NCBI GenBank assembly: GCA_016709675.1
Contig: JADJMH010000016.1
Span: 62,001 to 126,000, forward strand
Length of the DNA stretch: 64,000 bases
Source: Candidatus Accumulibacter proximus
GTDB taxonomy: Bacteria; Pseudomonadota; Gammaproteobacteria; Burkholderiales; Rhodocyclaceae
Reading direction: 5' to 3'
Part shown: one piece after another, positions 9,030-17,512 of the stretch
Position numbering within the stretch: position 1 is the stretch's first letter
Layout of the letters: each line of letters begins with the position of its first letter
Program-made: the position numbers and the translations under genes
The notes under the pieces: generated by a model
The model's database searches: none
Told to the model about the DNA's origin: nothing
The model's input: only the letters and a program-made list of their open reading frames with translations

Positions 9030-9254
9030 TCAGGGCACCTTGCGGGTTGCGCCGTGCAGCCAGCCGCGCAGCAGCGACCACAGCGCACTGCCGGACAGCA
9101 TGCCAAGAATGTAGACACCGATCACCAGCAGTGAAACCGGCATGGTCAAACTCATGCTGAACAGCGAAACCGTGACGGAAGTGAGGTTCTGGATCTTGAA
9201 CAGCAGGACAACCGCTGTTACTACGACGATCAGGCCGATGTAAACATAGCGCAT
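9030..9254 (-). CDS. LapA/DUF1049-domain small inner-membrane protein
   Basis: 74 residues from the ATG at 9254, preceded by AAGGAG at good spacing; the longer in-frame start at 9308 lacks support. There are two membrane segments (YVYIGLIVVVTAVVLLFKIQ and PVSLLVIGVYILGMLSGSAL) joined by NLTSVTVSLFSMSLT, the LapA_dom pattern, and a short basic cytoplasmic tail. In enterobacteria LapA works with LapB to control LpxC and LPS synthesis. Many bacteria have stand-alone homologues of unknown role, and no lapB neighbour is seen here. Confidence 0.68.
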   Translation of the reverse strand: MRYVYIGLIVVVTAVVLLFKIQNLTSVTVSLFSMSLTMPVSLLVIGVYILGMLSGSALWSLLRGWLHGATRKVP

Positions 9255-9391
9255 GATGACTCCTTCGCGGAAATGCAGCCAGCTGGCTTGAAGAACGAAT
9301 TGTATCAAACGGTCGCTCGTTGTCGGCTGCCGAAGTCCAAGAGCCGGACCCGGAGCAACGGCTGTGGATTGGTCGCGGTGGCGAGATACTT

Positions 9392-9556
9392 AGGCGAATT
9401 CCATGGATTGCCATCCCAAACCGTCCAGGAGTTCCGTCATTCCCGCGCAAGCGGGAATCCAGTCCAGGCTCTGTCCTACATCGGGCCGAACGGTGGATCC
9501 CCGCTTTCGCGGGGATGACGGCTGTCGTTTATCGGTACCTCTATCTCTGGAAATCG
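9392..9556. repeat. Dispersed ~165-bp repeat, copy B
   Basis: Second copy of the element at 4978-5141, same orientation, with intact arms (CGTCATTCCCGCGCAAGCGG and CGCTTTCGCGGGGATGACGG). The two copies are about 4.4 kb apart. The surrounding 9255-9760 gap holds nothing else convincing except a 39-codon open frame at 9644-9763. Confidence 0.8.
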
Positions 9557-9760
9557 CCTTAGCTGGGCGCGGAGATGTTCCGCAATGGTGCCTTCGGCTC
9601 AGCGAAGTGATAGTCTTCCCGCTTTTCAGATCACGAGGCCGGTGATGAACAGATACACGTTCCTGATCCGCAACATGTCAGAGGCGCCGCTGCTGGTTCC
9701 TTTGCGCGGCCCGAAAGCCGCGTGCGGCACGTCTCCTGCCCATCCGAAGGAACCGCCCTC

Positions 9761-9934
9761 GTGAGGCCGCTGCTGAACGCCAGTCGTTTCCTGGTGCTTG
9801 CTGCGGTGCTCGGTTCCCTCTTGTCAGCGATGGCGCTGTATGCCTACGGCCTCGTCGATACCATCGTGGTCATCACCCGGACACTCACGACCGGCGACGT
9901 CTCGACCACGGGCGCGAAGGCCGTCAAGACGTAG
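9761..9934 (+). pseudogene. Truncated YqhA/UPF0114-family membrane protein
   Basis: From GTG 9761 (AAGGA upstream) the product begins VRPLLNASRFLVLAAVLGSL and continues LYAYGLVDTIVVI...GDVSTTGAKAVKT. This matches the first ~55 residues of YqhA-type integral membrane proteins (first membrane helix, then the VSxxGAK motif). The family runs to ~165-190 residues; here the frame stops at TAG 9932 and I find no continuation in any frame downstream, so the 3' two-thirds are missing. A premature stop followed by deletion is the simplest reading. Confidence 0.6.
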
Positions 9935-10140
9935 CGCTTCGCGGGCCGCATCAGTGTTGCGCTTGTCATTGGCGCGGTTGTCCTCGCTGCTCGCGGTTCC
10001 CGGCTGGCCAGTCCTGATCGGCAAGGTGATACCACGTTGTCAGTACTGGCCTGTGAGCTTTCGGCAGGATCACGACCCGGGCTAAACGGCGAGGCGGGCT
10101 TGACCAACCCATGTAGTTGGACGGATGACGGAAACTGACG

Positions 10141-10170
10141 TTGACCGGTACCGCGGCGATCGGGGATAAT
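10141..10170 (+). promoter_or_regulatory. Sigma-70-like promoter upstream of the SH3 protein gene
   Basis: TTGACC at 10141-10146 and GATAAT at 10165-10170 are separated by 18 bp, close to the sigma-70 consensus. It lies ~188 bp upstream of the chosen start of the SH3 gene at 10358. The rest of 9935-10357 has no recognisable gene. Confidence 0.5.
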
Positions 10171-10357
10171 CCGGCTTATGCTCTTGAAATTTCTTTCCTT
10201 TCGCTCGTTGCTGCCAGTGACCTGGCGGCTACGTGCCATTCCGGAAAAGGCGACACACCATCCTCACCGGCTGGTCGCCGTCCACGAGTTGGCGAAGGCA
10301 TTGCGGGTGGCGGGCAGTTTTAGTGACAAGATTGAATCAACCATCGACAGGATGCTT

Positions 10358-10831
10358 ATGCGTACGCCCTTAAAATTGCTGGTAGCACTCGTCATCGCCG
10401 GCACTTCATGCCTTCCACTTGCGGCAGAGCAAACGGCGACCACGACAACCAGTGTTAACGTCCGCTCCGGTCCCGAGAATGTCTTCCCTACTGTTACCTG
10501 GCTCTTGAGCGGGACAAGGGTCACCGTTGTCGGGTGTGTCGCCAACTGGCGGTGGTGCGATGTCATTGCGGGTCGTGATCGGGGCTGGGTGTATTCGCGC
10601 TTCCTTTCCATTCCGTTCGATGGCACCGCAGTCACGATTCTCAATGGTGGCCCCAAGGTCGGCCTGCCACAAAGTGAGTTCTCACTCGGTGAATACTGGG
10701 ACGCGCACTACCAGCGCAAGCACTGGTTCGGACGGAAGGCCTATTGGCAGAAACGTTGGGACCGCCGCGCGCCGCCGCGCGAGTGGCGTGACCCCTCGAC
10801 AAGGTCACAGCCGGCCAGTTCAGAGCAATAG
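10358..10831 (+). CDS. Secreted bacterial SH3-domain protein
   Basis: 157 residues from ATG 10358 (AGGA 6 nt upstream); in-frame ATGs at 10178 and 10352 would bury the signal peptide. MRTPLKLLVALVIAGTSCLP is a signal sequence. Residues ~25-85 are a bacterial SH3 (SH3b) domain: TSVNVRSGPENVFPTV, then LLSGTRVTVVGC, WRWCDVIAGRDRGWVYSRFL. The C-terminal half is basic and aromatic-rich (YWDAHYQRKHWFGRKAYWQK). SH3b domains of this kind bind peptidoglycan or peptides in the periplasm, so a cell-wall role is likely. It is transcribed alone from the promoter at 10141. Confidence 0.75.
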   Translation: MRTPLKLLVALVIAGTSCLPLAAEQTATTTTSVNVRSGPENVFPTVTWLLSGTRVTVVGCVANWRWCDVIAGRDRGWVYSRFLSIPFDGTAVTILNGGPKVGLPQSEFSLGEYWDAHYQRKHWFGRKAYWQKRWDRRAPPREWRDPSTRSQPASSEQ

Positions 10832-11102
10832 AACTCACCGCTGCGGCTAACCGGCTGCGTGCTTCTCGGGAGCCTGACGATAAGTTTGACGGTCGCCGCA
10901 GTTCCGGCCGCGGTGGGAATATCGGCATGCGTTGCCTCAGCAGGAAGCCGTCCAGTATTGTCAGGGGTGAGGCTGGTCTGTGGAATGCATTGCGGAAGCC
11001 CGGACTGCGGTATATCCCCAACGACCATGCAGCACGAGCCAGTGGCGGAATCGACAGCGAGGAATTGCATCGGGACGGCCGGAGAACCGGGTATATTCAG
11101 GC

Positions 11103-12146
11103 ATGGATAGACTTCAAGGGCTCGTACACGGCATCGTCCTGATGCTGATCACAGGTTGGGTGCTGTACATCGGGAAGGATGTCTTTGTCCCCGTTTTCTT
11201 TGGCCTTGTCGTTGTCTATGTGATTGTCGGTCTGGCGGAGGCCATGCACGGGATTCCGTATCTGGGTCGCGTTCTGCCACTTCAAGCCAGGTACGCACTC
11301 TCGGTGCTGGTCATTACACTTTCGTTGCTTGTCGTTGTTTACCTTTTCATAATCAACAAGGACAGGTTGCTGGCGCTTGCCCCGCAGTATCAGCAATCCC
11401 TTCTCGCCGCCATCCAGAGACTCGCTGTTTTCTTGCGGATCGAGACTGAACCAACCTGGACCACGCTGCGTCAGGAACTTTTCGCCCAGATAAACATTCA
11501 GCGGCTGCTCGGGTCAATGCTTGCGTCGGTGTCGTCGATCATCGTCAGCGTCATCGTCGTGTTCCTGTATGCCACCTTCCTGTTGGCCGAGCGGCGCTTT
11601 TTTCACCAGAAGATGGAAAACATCTCGAGCGACGCCGGCCGCGTAGCCCGGATTCGAGCAATCACCACTGACATCAACAAGCGGATCGGATCCTATCTGG
11701 CATTGAAGACATTCATCAGCTTGTTTCTGGGAGCGATAAGCTGGGTGATCATGGCCTTCGCTGGACTTGAGTTCGCCGCGTTCTGGGCGGTGCTGATCGC
11801 GTTTCTGAATTATGTTCCCTATATTGGATCGTTTCTCGGGGTGCTGTTCCCGGTCATCATGGCGATCATACAGTTCGAAGATCCGAATGTGATCCTTTGG
11901 GTGTTACTGGGACTGGTGCTTGCCCAGTTCCTGATTGGCAACTTTCTCGACCCATACGTCATGGGCAATTCGCTCAACCTCAGTCCATTCGCCATTCTGG
12001 TCAGCCTGGCGATCTGGTCCGAATTGTGGGGGATCGCCGGCGCATTCCTGGCGGTGCCGATTACTGCCGTCCTGGCCATCATTTTTTCAGAGTTCTTGAG
12101 TACGCGGCCGATTGCTGTCCTTCTCTCGCGGAACGGCAGGTTGTGA
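11103..12146 (+). CDS. AI-2E family transporter (PerM-like)
   Basis: 347 residues from ATG 11103; an in-frame upstream start at 10980 adds unconvincing sequence. The pattern is typical: two N-terminal membrane segments, a helical cytoplasmic linker (QSLLAAIQRLAVFLRIE), then a C-terminal block with LYATFLLAERRFF, a KRIGSYLALKTFISLFLGA segment, LNYVPYIGSFLG and GNSLNLSPFAILVSL. The family includes the proposed autoinducer-2 exporter TqsA and PerM; most members have no proven substrate. The YihY gene follows 130 nt later, also a membrane protein. Confidence 0.88.
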   Translation: MDRLQGLVHGIVLMLITGWVLYIGKDVFVPVFFGLVVVYVIVGLAEAMHGIPYLGRVLPLQARYALSVLVITLSLLVVVYLFIINKDRLLALAPQYQQSLLAAIQRLAVFLRIETEPTWTTLRQELFAQINIQRLLGSMLASVSSIIVSVIVVFLYATFLLAERRFFHQKMENISSDAGRVARIRAITTDINKRIGSYLALKTFISLFLGAISWVIMAFAGLEFAAFWAVLIAFLNYVPYIGSFLGVLFPVIMAIIQFEDPNVILWVLLGLVLAQFLIGNFLDPYVMGNSLNLSPFAILVSLAIWSELWGIAGAFLAVPITAVLAIIFSEFLSTRPIAVLLSRNGRL

Positions 12147-12276
12147 GACAAGCGACCGAAAGTTCCACCGAACCAGGGTGTGAACCGCAATGGTCTAGGA
12201 CCGGCTTGAAGTGCTCGCGTTTGCGCGGCGGGCCAGCTGACGCCAGAAGCCGCGCTGAGCGGCGGGGAATCGGGCC

Positions 12277-13191
12277 GTGAATCTGAGGGAAATACCGGAT
12301 CTATTCAAGGCGGCTGCCGTGAACTGGGTGGATGACTATGCGCAGAGCATGGGCGCGGCCTTGGCCTTCTACACGATGTTTTCGATTGCTCCGCTGCTGT
12401 TGATCGTGATTTCAATTGCCGGTTTCTTTTTCGGCGAGCAAGCCGCTCGTGGCGAAATCTTTGAACAACTCGAAGGAATGCTTGGGACACCTGGAGCGCT
12501 GGCCGTGCAGGGTCTGCTGGAGAGTGCGGGCAAGCCAGCCGAGAGCGCGATGGCGACAATCTTCGGACTGATCTTTCTCTTCATTGGCGCGACATCCGTC
12601 TTCGCCGAACTGCAGGACGCGCTCAACCGAATCTGGCGGGCCCCGCAAAGGGCAAAAATCTCCGGCATATGGAGTTTGCTGCGCGCCCGCCTGTTGTCCT
12701 TCGGCATGATTCTCGGAATCGGCTTCCTGCTGACGGTTTCCCTGGCTTTCAGTGCTGCTCTTGCTGCCTTGAGCAAGTGGCTGGACCCAGATGCCACCGG
12801 CTGGGCAACGGTCGAGAACACAAGCGAGGTCGGACTTGGCGTCTTGCTGTCGACGGCGGTTTTTGCCATGATTTACAAGACCATGCCCCGCGTTCAGATC
12901 CACTGGAAAGATGTCTGGGTTGGTGCAGTCGTTACATCGCTGCTGTTTATCACCGGCAAGGCGCTGATCGGTGCCTACATCGGGAGAAGCGGTGTTTCGT
13001 CTCATTTTGGCGTCTCAGCCTCACTGATCGTTGTGCTGCTGTGGGTTTACTATTCGGCTCAGATTTTCCTGTTCGGTGCGGAATTTACGTGGGTCTACTC
13101 GCACAAGTTCGGTTCACGCAAAGGGCAGGCGTTGACAAGCTCAGCCGGAGCATTGCGGGGCACCGATGGAGGGCTTGTCGCTGACCAATGA
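12277..13191 (+). CDS. YihY/BrkB-family inner-membrane protein
   Basis: 304 residues from GTG 12277. It carries the YihY/virulence-factor BrkB signature: MGAALAFYTMFSIAPLLLI, GEIFEQLEGMLG, FIGATSVFAELQDALNRIWR, then further membrane helices ending SAQIFLFGAEFTWVY. Members were once misnamed ribonuclease BN; the true function is unresolved. Start choice rests on family length, since no earlier ATG fits. Confidence 0.88.
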   Translation: MNLREIPDLFKAAAVNWVDDYAQSMGAALAFYTMFSIAPLLLIVISIAGFFFGEQAARGEIFEQLEGMLGTPGALAVQGLLESAGKPAESAMATIFGLIFLFIGATSVFAELQDALNRIWRAPQRAKISGIWSLLRARLLSFGMILGIGFLLTVSLAFSAALAALSKWLDPDATGWATVENTSEVGLGVLLSTAVFAMIYKTMPRVQIHWKDVWVGAVVTSLLFITGKALIGAYIGRSGVSSHFGVSASLIVVLLWVYYSAQIFLFGAEFTWVYSHKFGSRKGQALTSSAGALRGTDGGLVADQ

Positions 13192-13600
13192 AGAGGCTTC
13201 GTCGAGGTTCTGCCATCTCCGTGCGGAGAATTCCCGGCGGCAAGGACGCGTGCCCGAGGGCGCGCGCTTGCTATGGACGGCGTGAAGAGTGTCGGAGGTT
13301 CGGGTTCAACGGAACAGCCGCCCGGTTCCACAGTGACGTCATTGCCAGCGATGCCAGCCAGGTAACGGTCCAAGTCGTCACCAAATTCTGTATGATTGCC
13401 GGCCCAGGGCTTGCGCAAGCAGGCATCGAGGGATCCCTCTGCAAGAATCCATCCGTCGCAGCGGCAGGAGCAAGCATGGGTCATGAAGATCTGGGAGCGA
13501 ACGACCACGTCTGGGTGCCCCGAGGTGAAAAGGCAACCACGTTGGGGAGAACAGTAGCCATCAAGGGACTGCCTGGCGTCCCACAGGAAGGAGTCATCAC
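13192..13600. other. Intergenic region, no recognisable gene
   Basis: 409 bp between the YihY gene and the SLC13 permease. A plus-strand frame of 138 codons overlaps it (13188-13604, ATGA-coupled to the YihY stop) but its sequence has no domain, no membrane or signal pattern, and looks like a chance ORF. The last 20 bp hold the AGGAAGGAG ribosome-binding site of the permease gene. Confidence 0.4.
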
Positions 13601-15274
13601 GTGATCTACTTTGCCGCTCTGGTCGTACTTGCAACCCTCGTCGCCATGGCGTCGGGGCGGGTTCCTGCTGTCCTCGCACTGGCTGCGGCGATCTGCGTCG
13701 CGGGCGTCACCGGTCTGGCTCCGGTGCCGACCCTCCTCGCCGGATTGAGCAACGGTGGGATCATCACGGTGGCGGCAATGCTCGTCATCGCCAAGGGCAT
13801 CGTCCATACCGGGGCGGTGTCGCGCGTCACCTGGGCGCTGCTGTCAACCGTTACCAGTGCCCAGAACGCGGTGCGTCGCCTCGCACTGCCCATCAGTGTG
13901 GGATCCGGCCTGATGAACACCACCCCGATCGTTGCCATGCTCGTTCCGGCAGCCAAGGAACTGGAGCAGAACCGCGGCATCAACGCCCGGGAGGTGCTGC
14001 TGCCCGTCGCGCACATCACGACTCTGGCCGGCTCGGTCACCCTGATCGGCACCAGTTCGAACCTGCTCATCGCCGGCATTGCTGCGCCAGCGGGCGTCGA
14101 CATGACGATGCTGTCGTTCGCCCCGGTGGCGTTGCCGGTGGCCATCGTCGGCGCGGTGATCGTGTATCTGACCGCGCCGCTGATGCTGAGCGGTCAGGGG
14201 GAGACGGTAGCGGCGACTCGCGACTGGCGAGTCGAAATCCCGGTCTCCGGGAAGGCGCTGGCGATTGGTCGCGTGGCCGCGGATTTCGGGATCGACCAGA
14301 CGCAGCAGTACGCCCTCGATGCAATCCGGCGGTGGGATGCGGACCTCGATCCTTCGGCACCGATCGAGGCCGGCGACACCCTGGTCTTCTCGGCGACCGA
14401 GGGCGGTGTGACCGCCTTGTGGGGCAGCCCGCTCTTTGGCTTGGTTGAACAGCGTCTTTACCGGGTTTCCGCAGGCTCAGGTGCCAGCGGGACAGTGCGC
14501 GATTTCGAGACCGACGGGGGAATTCACGTCATCGCAGCGCGGACCACAGGCCCCCTGCGCGACGCCGAGGTGCGCCCCGGCGCCACCGCCTTCGTGACCA
14601 CCCCGACAAAGGCCCTGCTGGTCGACCAGCCGGATGTGGCGATCTTCGAGAAAGCCGCGGGGCTGAGCCCGCAACCGGCCAAGACCGCGTTCGCTCTTGC
14701 CATCCTCGTCGCCGTCATCGTCTCGGCGTCCTTCGGCCTGGTTCCGGTCGAGCTGGCTTCATTGACCGGGGCCGTGCTCATGGTGGTCACCGGCATCCTG
14801 ACGCCGAAGTCCGCTGTGCGCGCCCTCGACTGGAACGTGTTGTTCATTCTCGTCGGGTCGGTGGCGCTCGGCGCCATCGTCGTCGAGAGCGGGCTCGCCA
14901 CCGTCCTTGCCAACGCCGTCAGGCACCTCGCGGGAGGTAGCGTGCTGCTCGTCGTTATCGTCTTCGCGTTGACGACGGCGATCGTCACCAACCTCGTCAC
15001 CAATGCAGCTGCTGCGTCCATCCTCACCCCGGTGGCGATCGGCATAGCCAGCGAACTCGGCATCAACCCGGTGACACTCCTCGCGCTGATCGGGACATGC
15101 ATCTCGTTCACCTTCATCAACCCGTTCAGCCACCAGTCGAATCTGATGGTCATGCAGCCCGGTGGCTACACCTCGGCTTCATTCGCCAGGTTCGGTATCC
15201 TGTTGGTCGCGGGATCGCTGGTGACGGTCGTCATCGTCAGCTACCTGTTGCTGCACCTGCAAATGCGGTTCTAG
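13601..15274 (+). CDS. SLC13-type permease with central TrkA_C-like region
   Basis: 557 residues from GTG 13601, with GGAAGGAG at good distance. N-terminal membrane half: ALVVLATLVAMASG, SGLMNTTPIVAMLVPAAKEL and the carrier motif ITTLAGSVTLIGTSSNLLIA. Residues ~205-345 form two soluble segments of RCK/TrkA_C type (GKALAIGRVAADFGI..., IEAGDTLVFSATEGG). The second membrane half has TNLVTNAAAASILTPVAIGI and FINPFSHQSNLMVMQPGGY. The fold is that of sodium- or proton-coupled carboxylate/sulfate permeases (SLC13, DASS), with the RCK part possibly regulatory. Substrate unknown. Confidence 0.85.
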   Translation: MIYFAALVVLATLVAMASGRVPAVLALAAAICVAGVTGLAPVPTLLAGLSNGGIITVAAMLVIAKGIVHTGAVSRVTWALLSTVTSAQNAVRRLALPISVGSGLMNTTPIVAMLVPAAKELEQNRGINAREVLLPVAHITTLAGSVTLIGTSSNLLIAGIAAPAGVDMTMLSFAPVALPVAIVGAVIVYLTAPLMLSGQGETVAATRDWRVEIPVSGKALAIGRVAADFGIDQTQQYALDAIRRWDADLDPSAPIEAGDTLVFSATEGGVTALWGSPLFGLVEQRLYRVSAGSGASGTVRDFETDGGIHVIAARTTGPLRDAEVRPGATAFVTTPTKALLVDQPDVAIFEKAAGLSPQPAKTAFALAILVAVIVSASFGLVPVELASLTGAVLMVVTGILTPKSAVRALDWNVLFILVGSVALGAIVVESGLATVLANAVRHLAGGSVLLVVIVFALTTAIVTNLVTNAAAASILTPVAIGIASELGINPVTLLALIGTCISFTFINPFSHQSNLMVMQPGGYTSASFARFGILLVAGSLVTVVIVSYLLLHLQMRF

Positions 15275-15340
15275 CGGCGGCTGGCTGGGCAGGGGGCAGG
15301 GGCTCGCGCCGCGCTCAGCTCGTCAGGCCAGCGAACAGCA

Positions 15341-15370
15341 AAGGGGACTGGATCTGGCGCCAGCCCCCTT
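15341..15370. terminator. Bidirectional hairpin between convergent genes
   Basis: An 11-bp stem with one mismatch (AAGGGGACTGG / CCAGCCCCCTT) and an 8-nt loop sits between the convergent permease and Do-protease genes. The 3' arm ends in TT on the plus strand. Position and symmetry suggest a two-way terminator. Confidence 0.5.
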
Positions 15371-15386
15371 CGCTCATCCATTCAGC

Positions 15387-16856
15387 CTAGCCCAGCTCGA
15401 CCGGAATGAAGATCCTGGCGTTGCCGCGGTCGACCAGGACGGCGATGCGCTTGCCGGCTTTGCTGATCAGGTCGCGCAACTGTTCCGTTGTGGAAATCGC
15501 CTCGCCGTTAACCGCGACGACGATGTCACCGGGCTTGATGCCTGCCTTGGCGGCTGCGCCGGTGACATTCTGGACCACGACGCCGTTGCTGACATCCGCA
15601 CGCCGCTGCTCTTCCGGAGTGAGTGGACGAACCGCCACACCCAGACGACCCTTGCCAGCGTCGGGAGCGTCGTTGCTGGCCAGCTGCTCGTCACCGAACT
15701 TGCCGACCTCGACATCGAACGGTCGCGTTTCGCCCTTGCGCCACACCTGAAGCTTCGCCTGCTCGCCGGGCTTCATGGACGAGACGATTGCCGGCAGTTC
15801 ATTGGAAGAGGCAATCTCCTTCCCGTTGATTGAAAGAATGACATCGCCTGGCTCGAGGCCGGCCTTCGCTGCCGGACTGTCCTTTTCCACCGACCCGACC
15901 AATGCCCCTGCGGGTTTCTTGAGACCGAAAGAGTCGGCGAGCGACTGATTGACCTCCTGGATTCCGACGCCAAGGCGGCCGCGCTGTACCTTGCCGTGGG
16001 TGACGATCTGTTTTTCGACATTCATCGCAACCTCGATCGGTATCGCGAACGAAAGGCCCTGATAGCCGCCACTGCGTGAGTAGATCTGCGAGTTGATGCC
16101 GATCACCTCGCCCGCCATGTTGAACAGAGGCCCGCCCGAGTTGCCAGGATTCACCGCGACATCGGTCTGGATGAAAGGAACGTAGCTGCCGTCGGGCAGC
16201 GACCGCGAGATGGCCGAGACGATGCCGGCACTGGCGCTGCTCTCGAAGCCGAAGGGCGAGCCGATGGCGAGAACCCATTCCCCGACGCGCGTGTTGCTGG
16301 CCGAGCCGATCCGGACTGCCGGCAGATCCTTCGCGTCGATCCTCAGGACGGCAACGTCGCTGGCGGTATCCAGGCCGAGCACCTTGGCCTTGAACTCGCG
16401 CTTGTCGGTCAGCTTGACGATGACTTCCTCGGCGCCGTCGACGACGTGGGCATTGGTGAGAATCGTACCATCCGGGCTGACGATGAAGCCCGATCCCAGA
16501 CCGCGAGCTGGTGTATCGCCCCGGTTGTGCGGTACGCCGAAGCGGCGGAGGAAGTCCGGGATCGACTCGTCGTCGTCGTCAAATTGCGGCGATCTGGGTC
16601 CGCGCGAGCCTGCCTTGCGCGTGCCGGATACGCTGATATTGACCACGGACGGACTGTTGCGCGTAACGATGCCGCTCATGTCCGGCAATGCGGCGCCCGC
16701 AACTGCGACCGGCTGGGTCATCGTGGTGGGAAGAGTGACTTGCGATGCAGGCGCCTGCGGCGCGGGGGCGTTAGCGTGACCGATAGTGTAGGCGCCGGTC
16801 AGCGCTGCCGCAACCGCGGCTGCGCCCGCGGTCAGTTTGAGCTTGTTTGAGTTCAT
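15387..16856 (-). CDS. Do-family periplasmic serine endopeptidase (DegP/DegQ/MucD type)
   Basis: 489 residues from the ATG at 16856, preceded by CAGGAG. After a signal/anchor stretch, the trypsin-like domain holds a full triad: His137 (TNAHVV), Asp167 (SDVAVL) and Ser240 (GNSGGP). Two PDZ domains follow (~residues 270-365 and ~395-485), with RLGVGIQEVN and RLGVAVRPLT starts and two GDVI/GDIV carboxylate-loop regions. This is a periplasmic protease-chaperone that degrades misfolded envelope proteins. The linker before the catalytic domain is acidic (QFDDDDES). It stands alone, converging with the SLC13 permease. Confidence 0.93.
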   Translation of the reverse strand: MNSNKLKLTAGAAAVAAALTGAYTIGHANAPAPQAPASQVTLPTTMTQPVAVAGAALPDMSGIVTRNSPSVVNISVSGTRKAGSRGPRSPQFDDDDESIPDFLRRFGVPHNRGDTPARGLGSGFIVSPDGTILTNAHVVDGAEEVIVKLTDKREFKAKVLGLDTASDVAVLRIDAKDLPAVRIGSASNTRVGEWVLAIGSPFGFESSASAGIVSAISRSLPDGSYVPFIQTDVAVNPGNSGGPLFNMAGEVIGINSQIYSRSGGYQGLSFAIPIEVAMNVEKQIVTHGKVQRGRLGVGIQEVNQSLADSFGLKKPAGALVGSVEKDSPAAKAGLEPGDVILSINGKEIASSNELPAIVSSMKPGEQAKLQVWRKGETRPFDVEVGKFGDEQLASNDAPDAGKGRLGVAVRPLTPEEQRRADVSNGVVVQNVTGAAAKAGIKPGDIVVAVNGEAISTTEQLRDLISKAGKRIAVLVDRGNARIFIPVELG

Positions 16857-17049
16857 GGCGTTCTCCTGGGGAGGTTCCGGGCAGGCAACATGCCCACCGA
16901 CAGGAGAAGCATGCCTCGGCAAGACTTAAGGCTGACTTAAGAACAACTGCCGCCGGTACGACCGGCACCCAGCTTCGCGCAGGCGGGCGATCCAGCGCTG
17001 CGCTGCGTATTGGCAGGTCCGGCGAGGTCGCGCGCGGACCCGCCCGCTG

Positions 17050-17459
17050 CAAGGAGCAGGTACTTCGACGCGCTGCAGGCAACCGACATCTATACGAAGC
17101 AATGTTCGCTCAAGGTGAACGCCAGAGACTTGGCGGTCATGGGCGCGACGCTGGCGGACGGCGGCGTCAACCCGCTCACGAAAGAGCGCATCGTAAGTGG
17201 CGAGGTCGCCAAGCGGGTGCTCGCGACGCTTGCGACCGCCGGACTCTATGAACGCTCCGGCGACTGGCTGTTCGAAGTCGGCCTGCCGGGGAAGAGTGGC
17301 GTGGGCGGCGGCATCGTGACCGTGTCGCCTGGCAAGGGCGGCCTGGGTGTGTTCTCGCCGCCACTGGACGAAGCCGGCAACAGCGTCCGTGGCCAGCGCG
17401 TCACGAAATATCTCTCGGAGCGCCTCGGACTCAACCTGTTCGTTTCGCAACCCGAGTGA
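17050..17459 (+). pseudogene. 5'-truncated glutaminase (GlsA C-terminal part)
   Basis: From ~17050 the frame encodes the last ~135 residues of a glutaminase A: YFDALQATDIYTKQCSLKVN, DLAVMGATLADGGVNPLT, GLPGKSGVGGGIVTVSPGKG and FSPPLDEAGNSVRGQR. The family is ~310 residues and its catalytic Ser-Lys pair lies in the missing N-terminal half, so the product cannot be an active glutaminase. Upstream DNA has no glutaminase homology in any frame. The remnant sits directly ahead of the MFS-asparaginase pair, suggesting an ancestral amide-catabolism cluster. Confidence 0.82.
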
Positions 17460-17512
17460 TCCAATTCATCAAGCCCGCCACCCATTCTCACCAATAACCG
17501 AGGAGTCCCGAT

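Noticed and set aside
9644..9763. 39-codon ORF overlapping the YqhA remnant start
   Set aside because: Too short and without a ribosome-binding site; the TCGTGA overlap may be coincidence.
13188..13604. 138-codon plus-strand ORF after the YihY gene
   Set aside because: ATGA-coupled start is tempting, but no signal, membrane segment, motif or good codon pattern is visible; likely chance.
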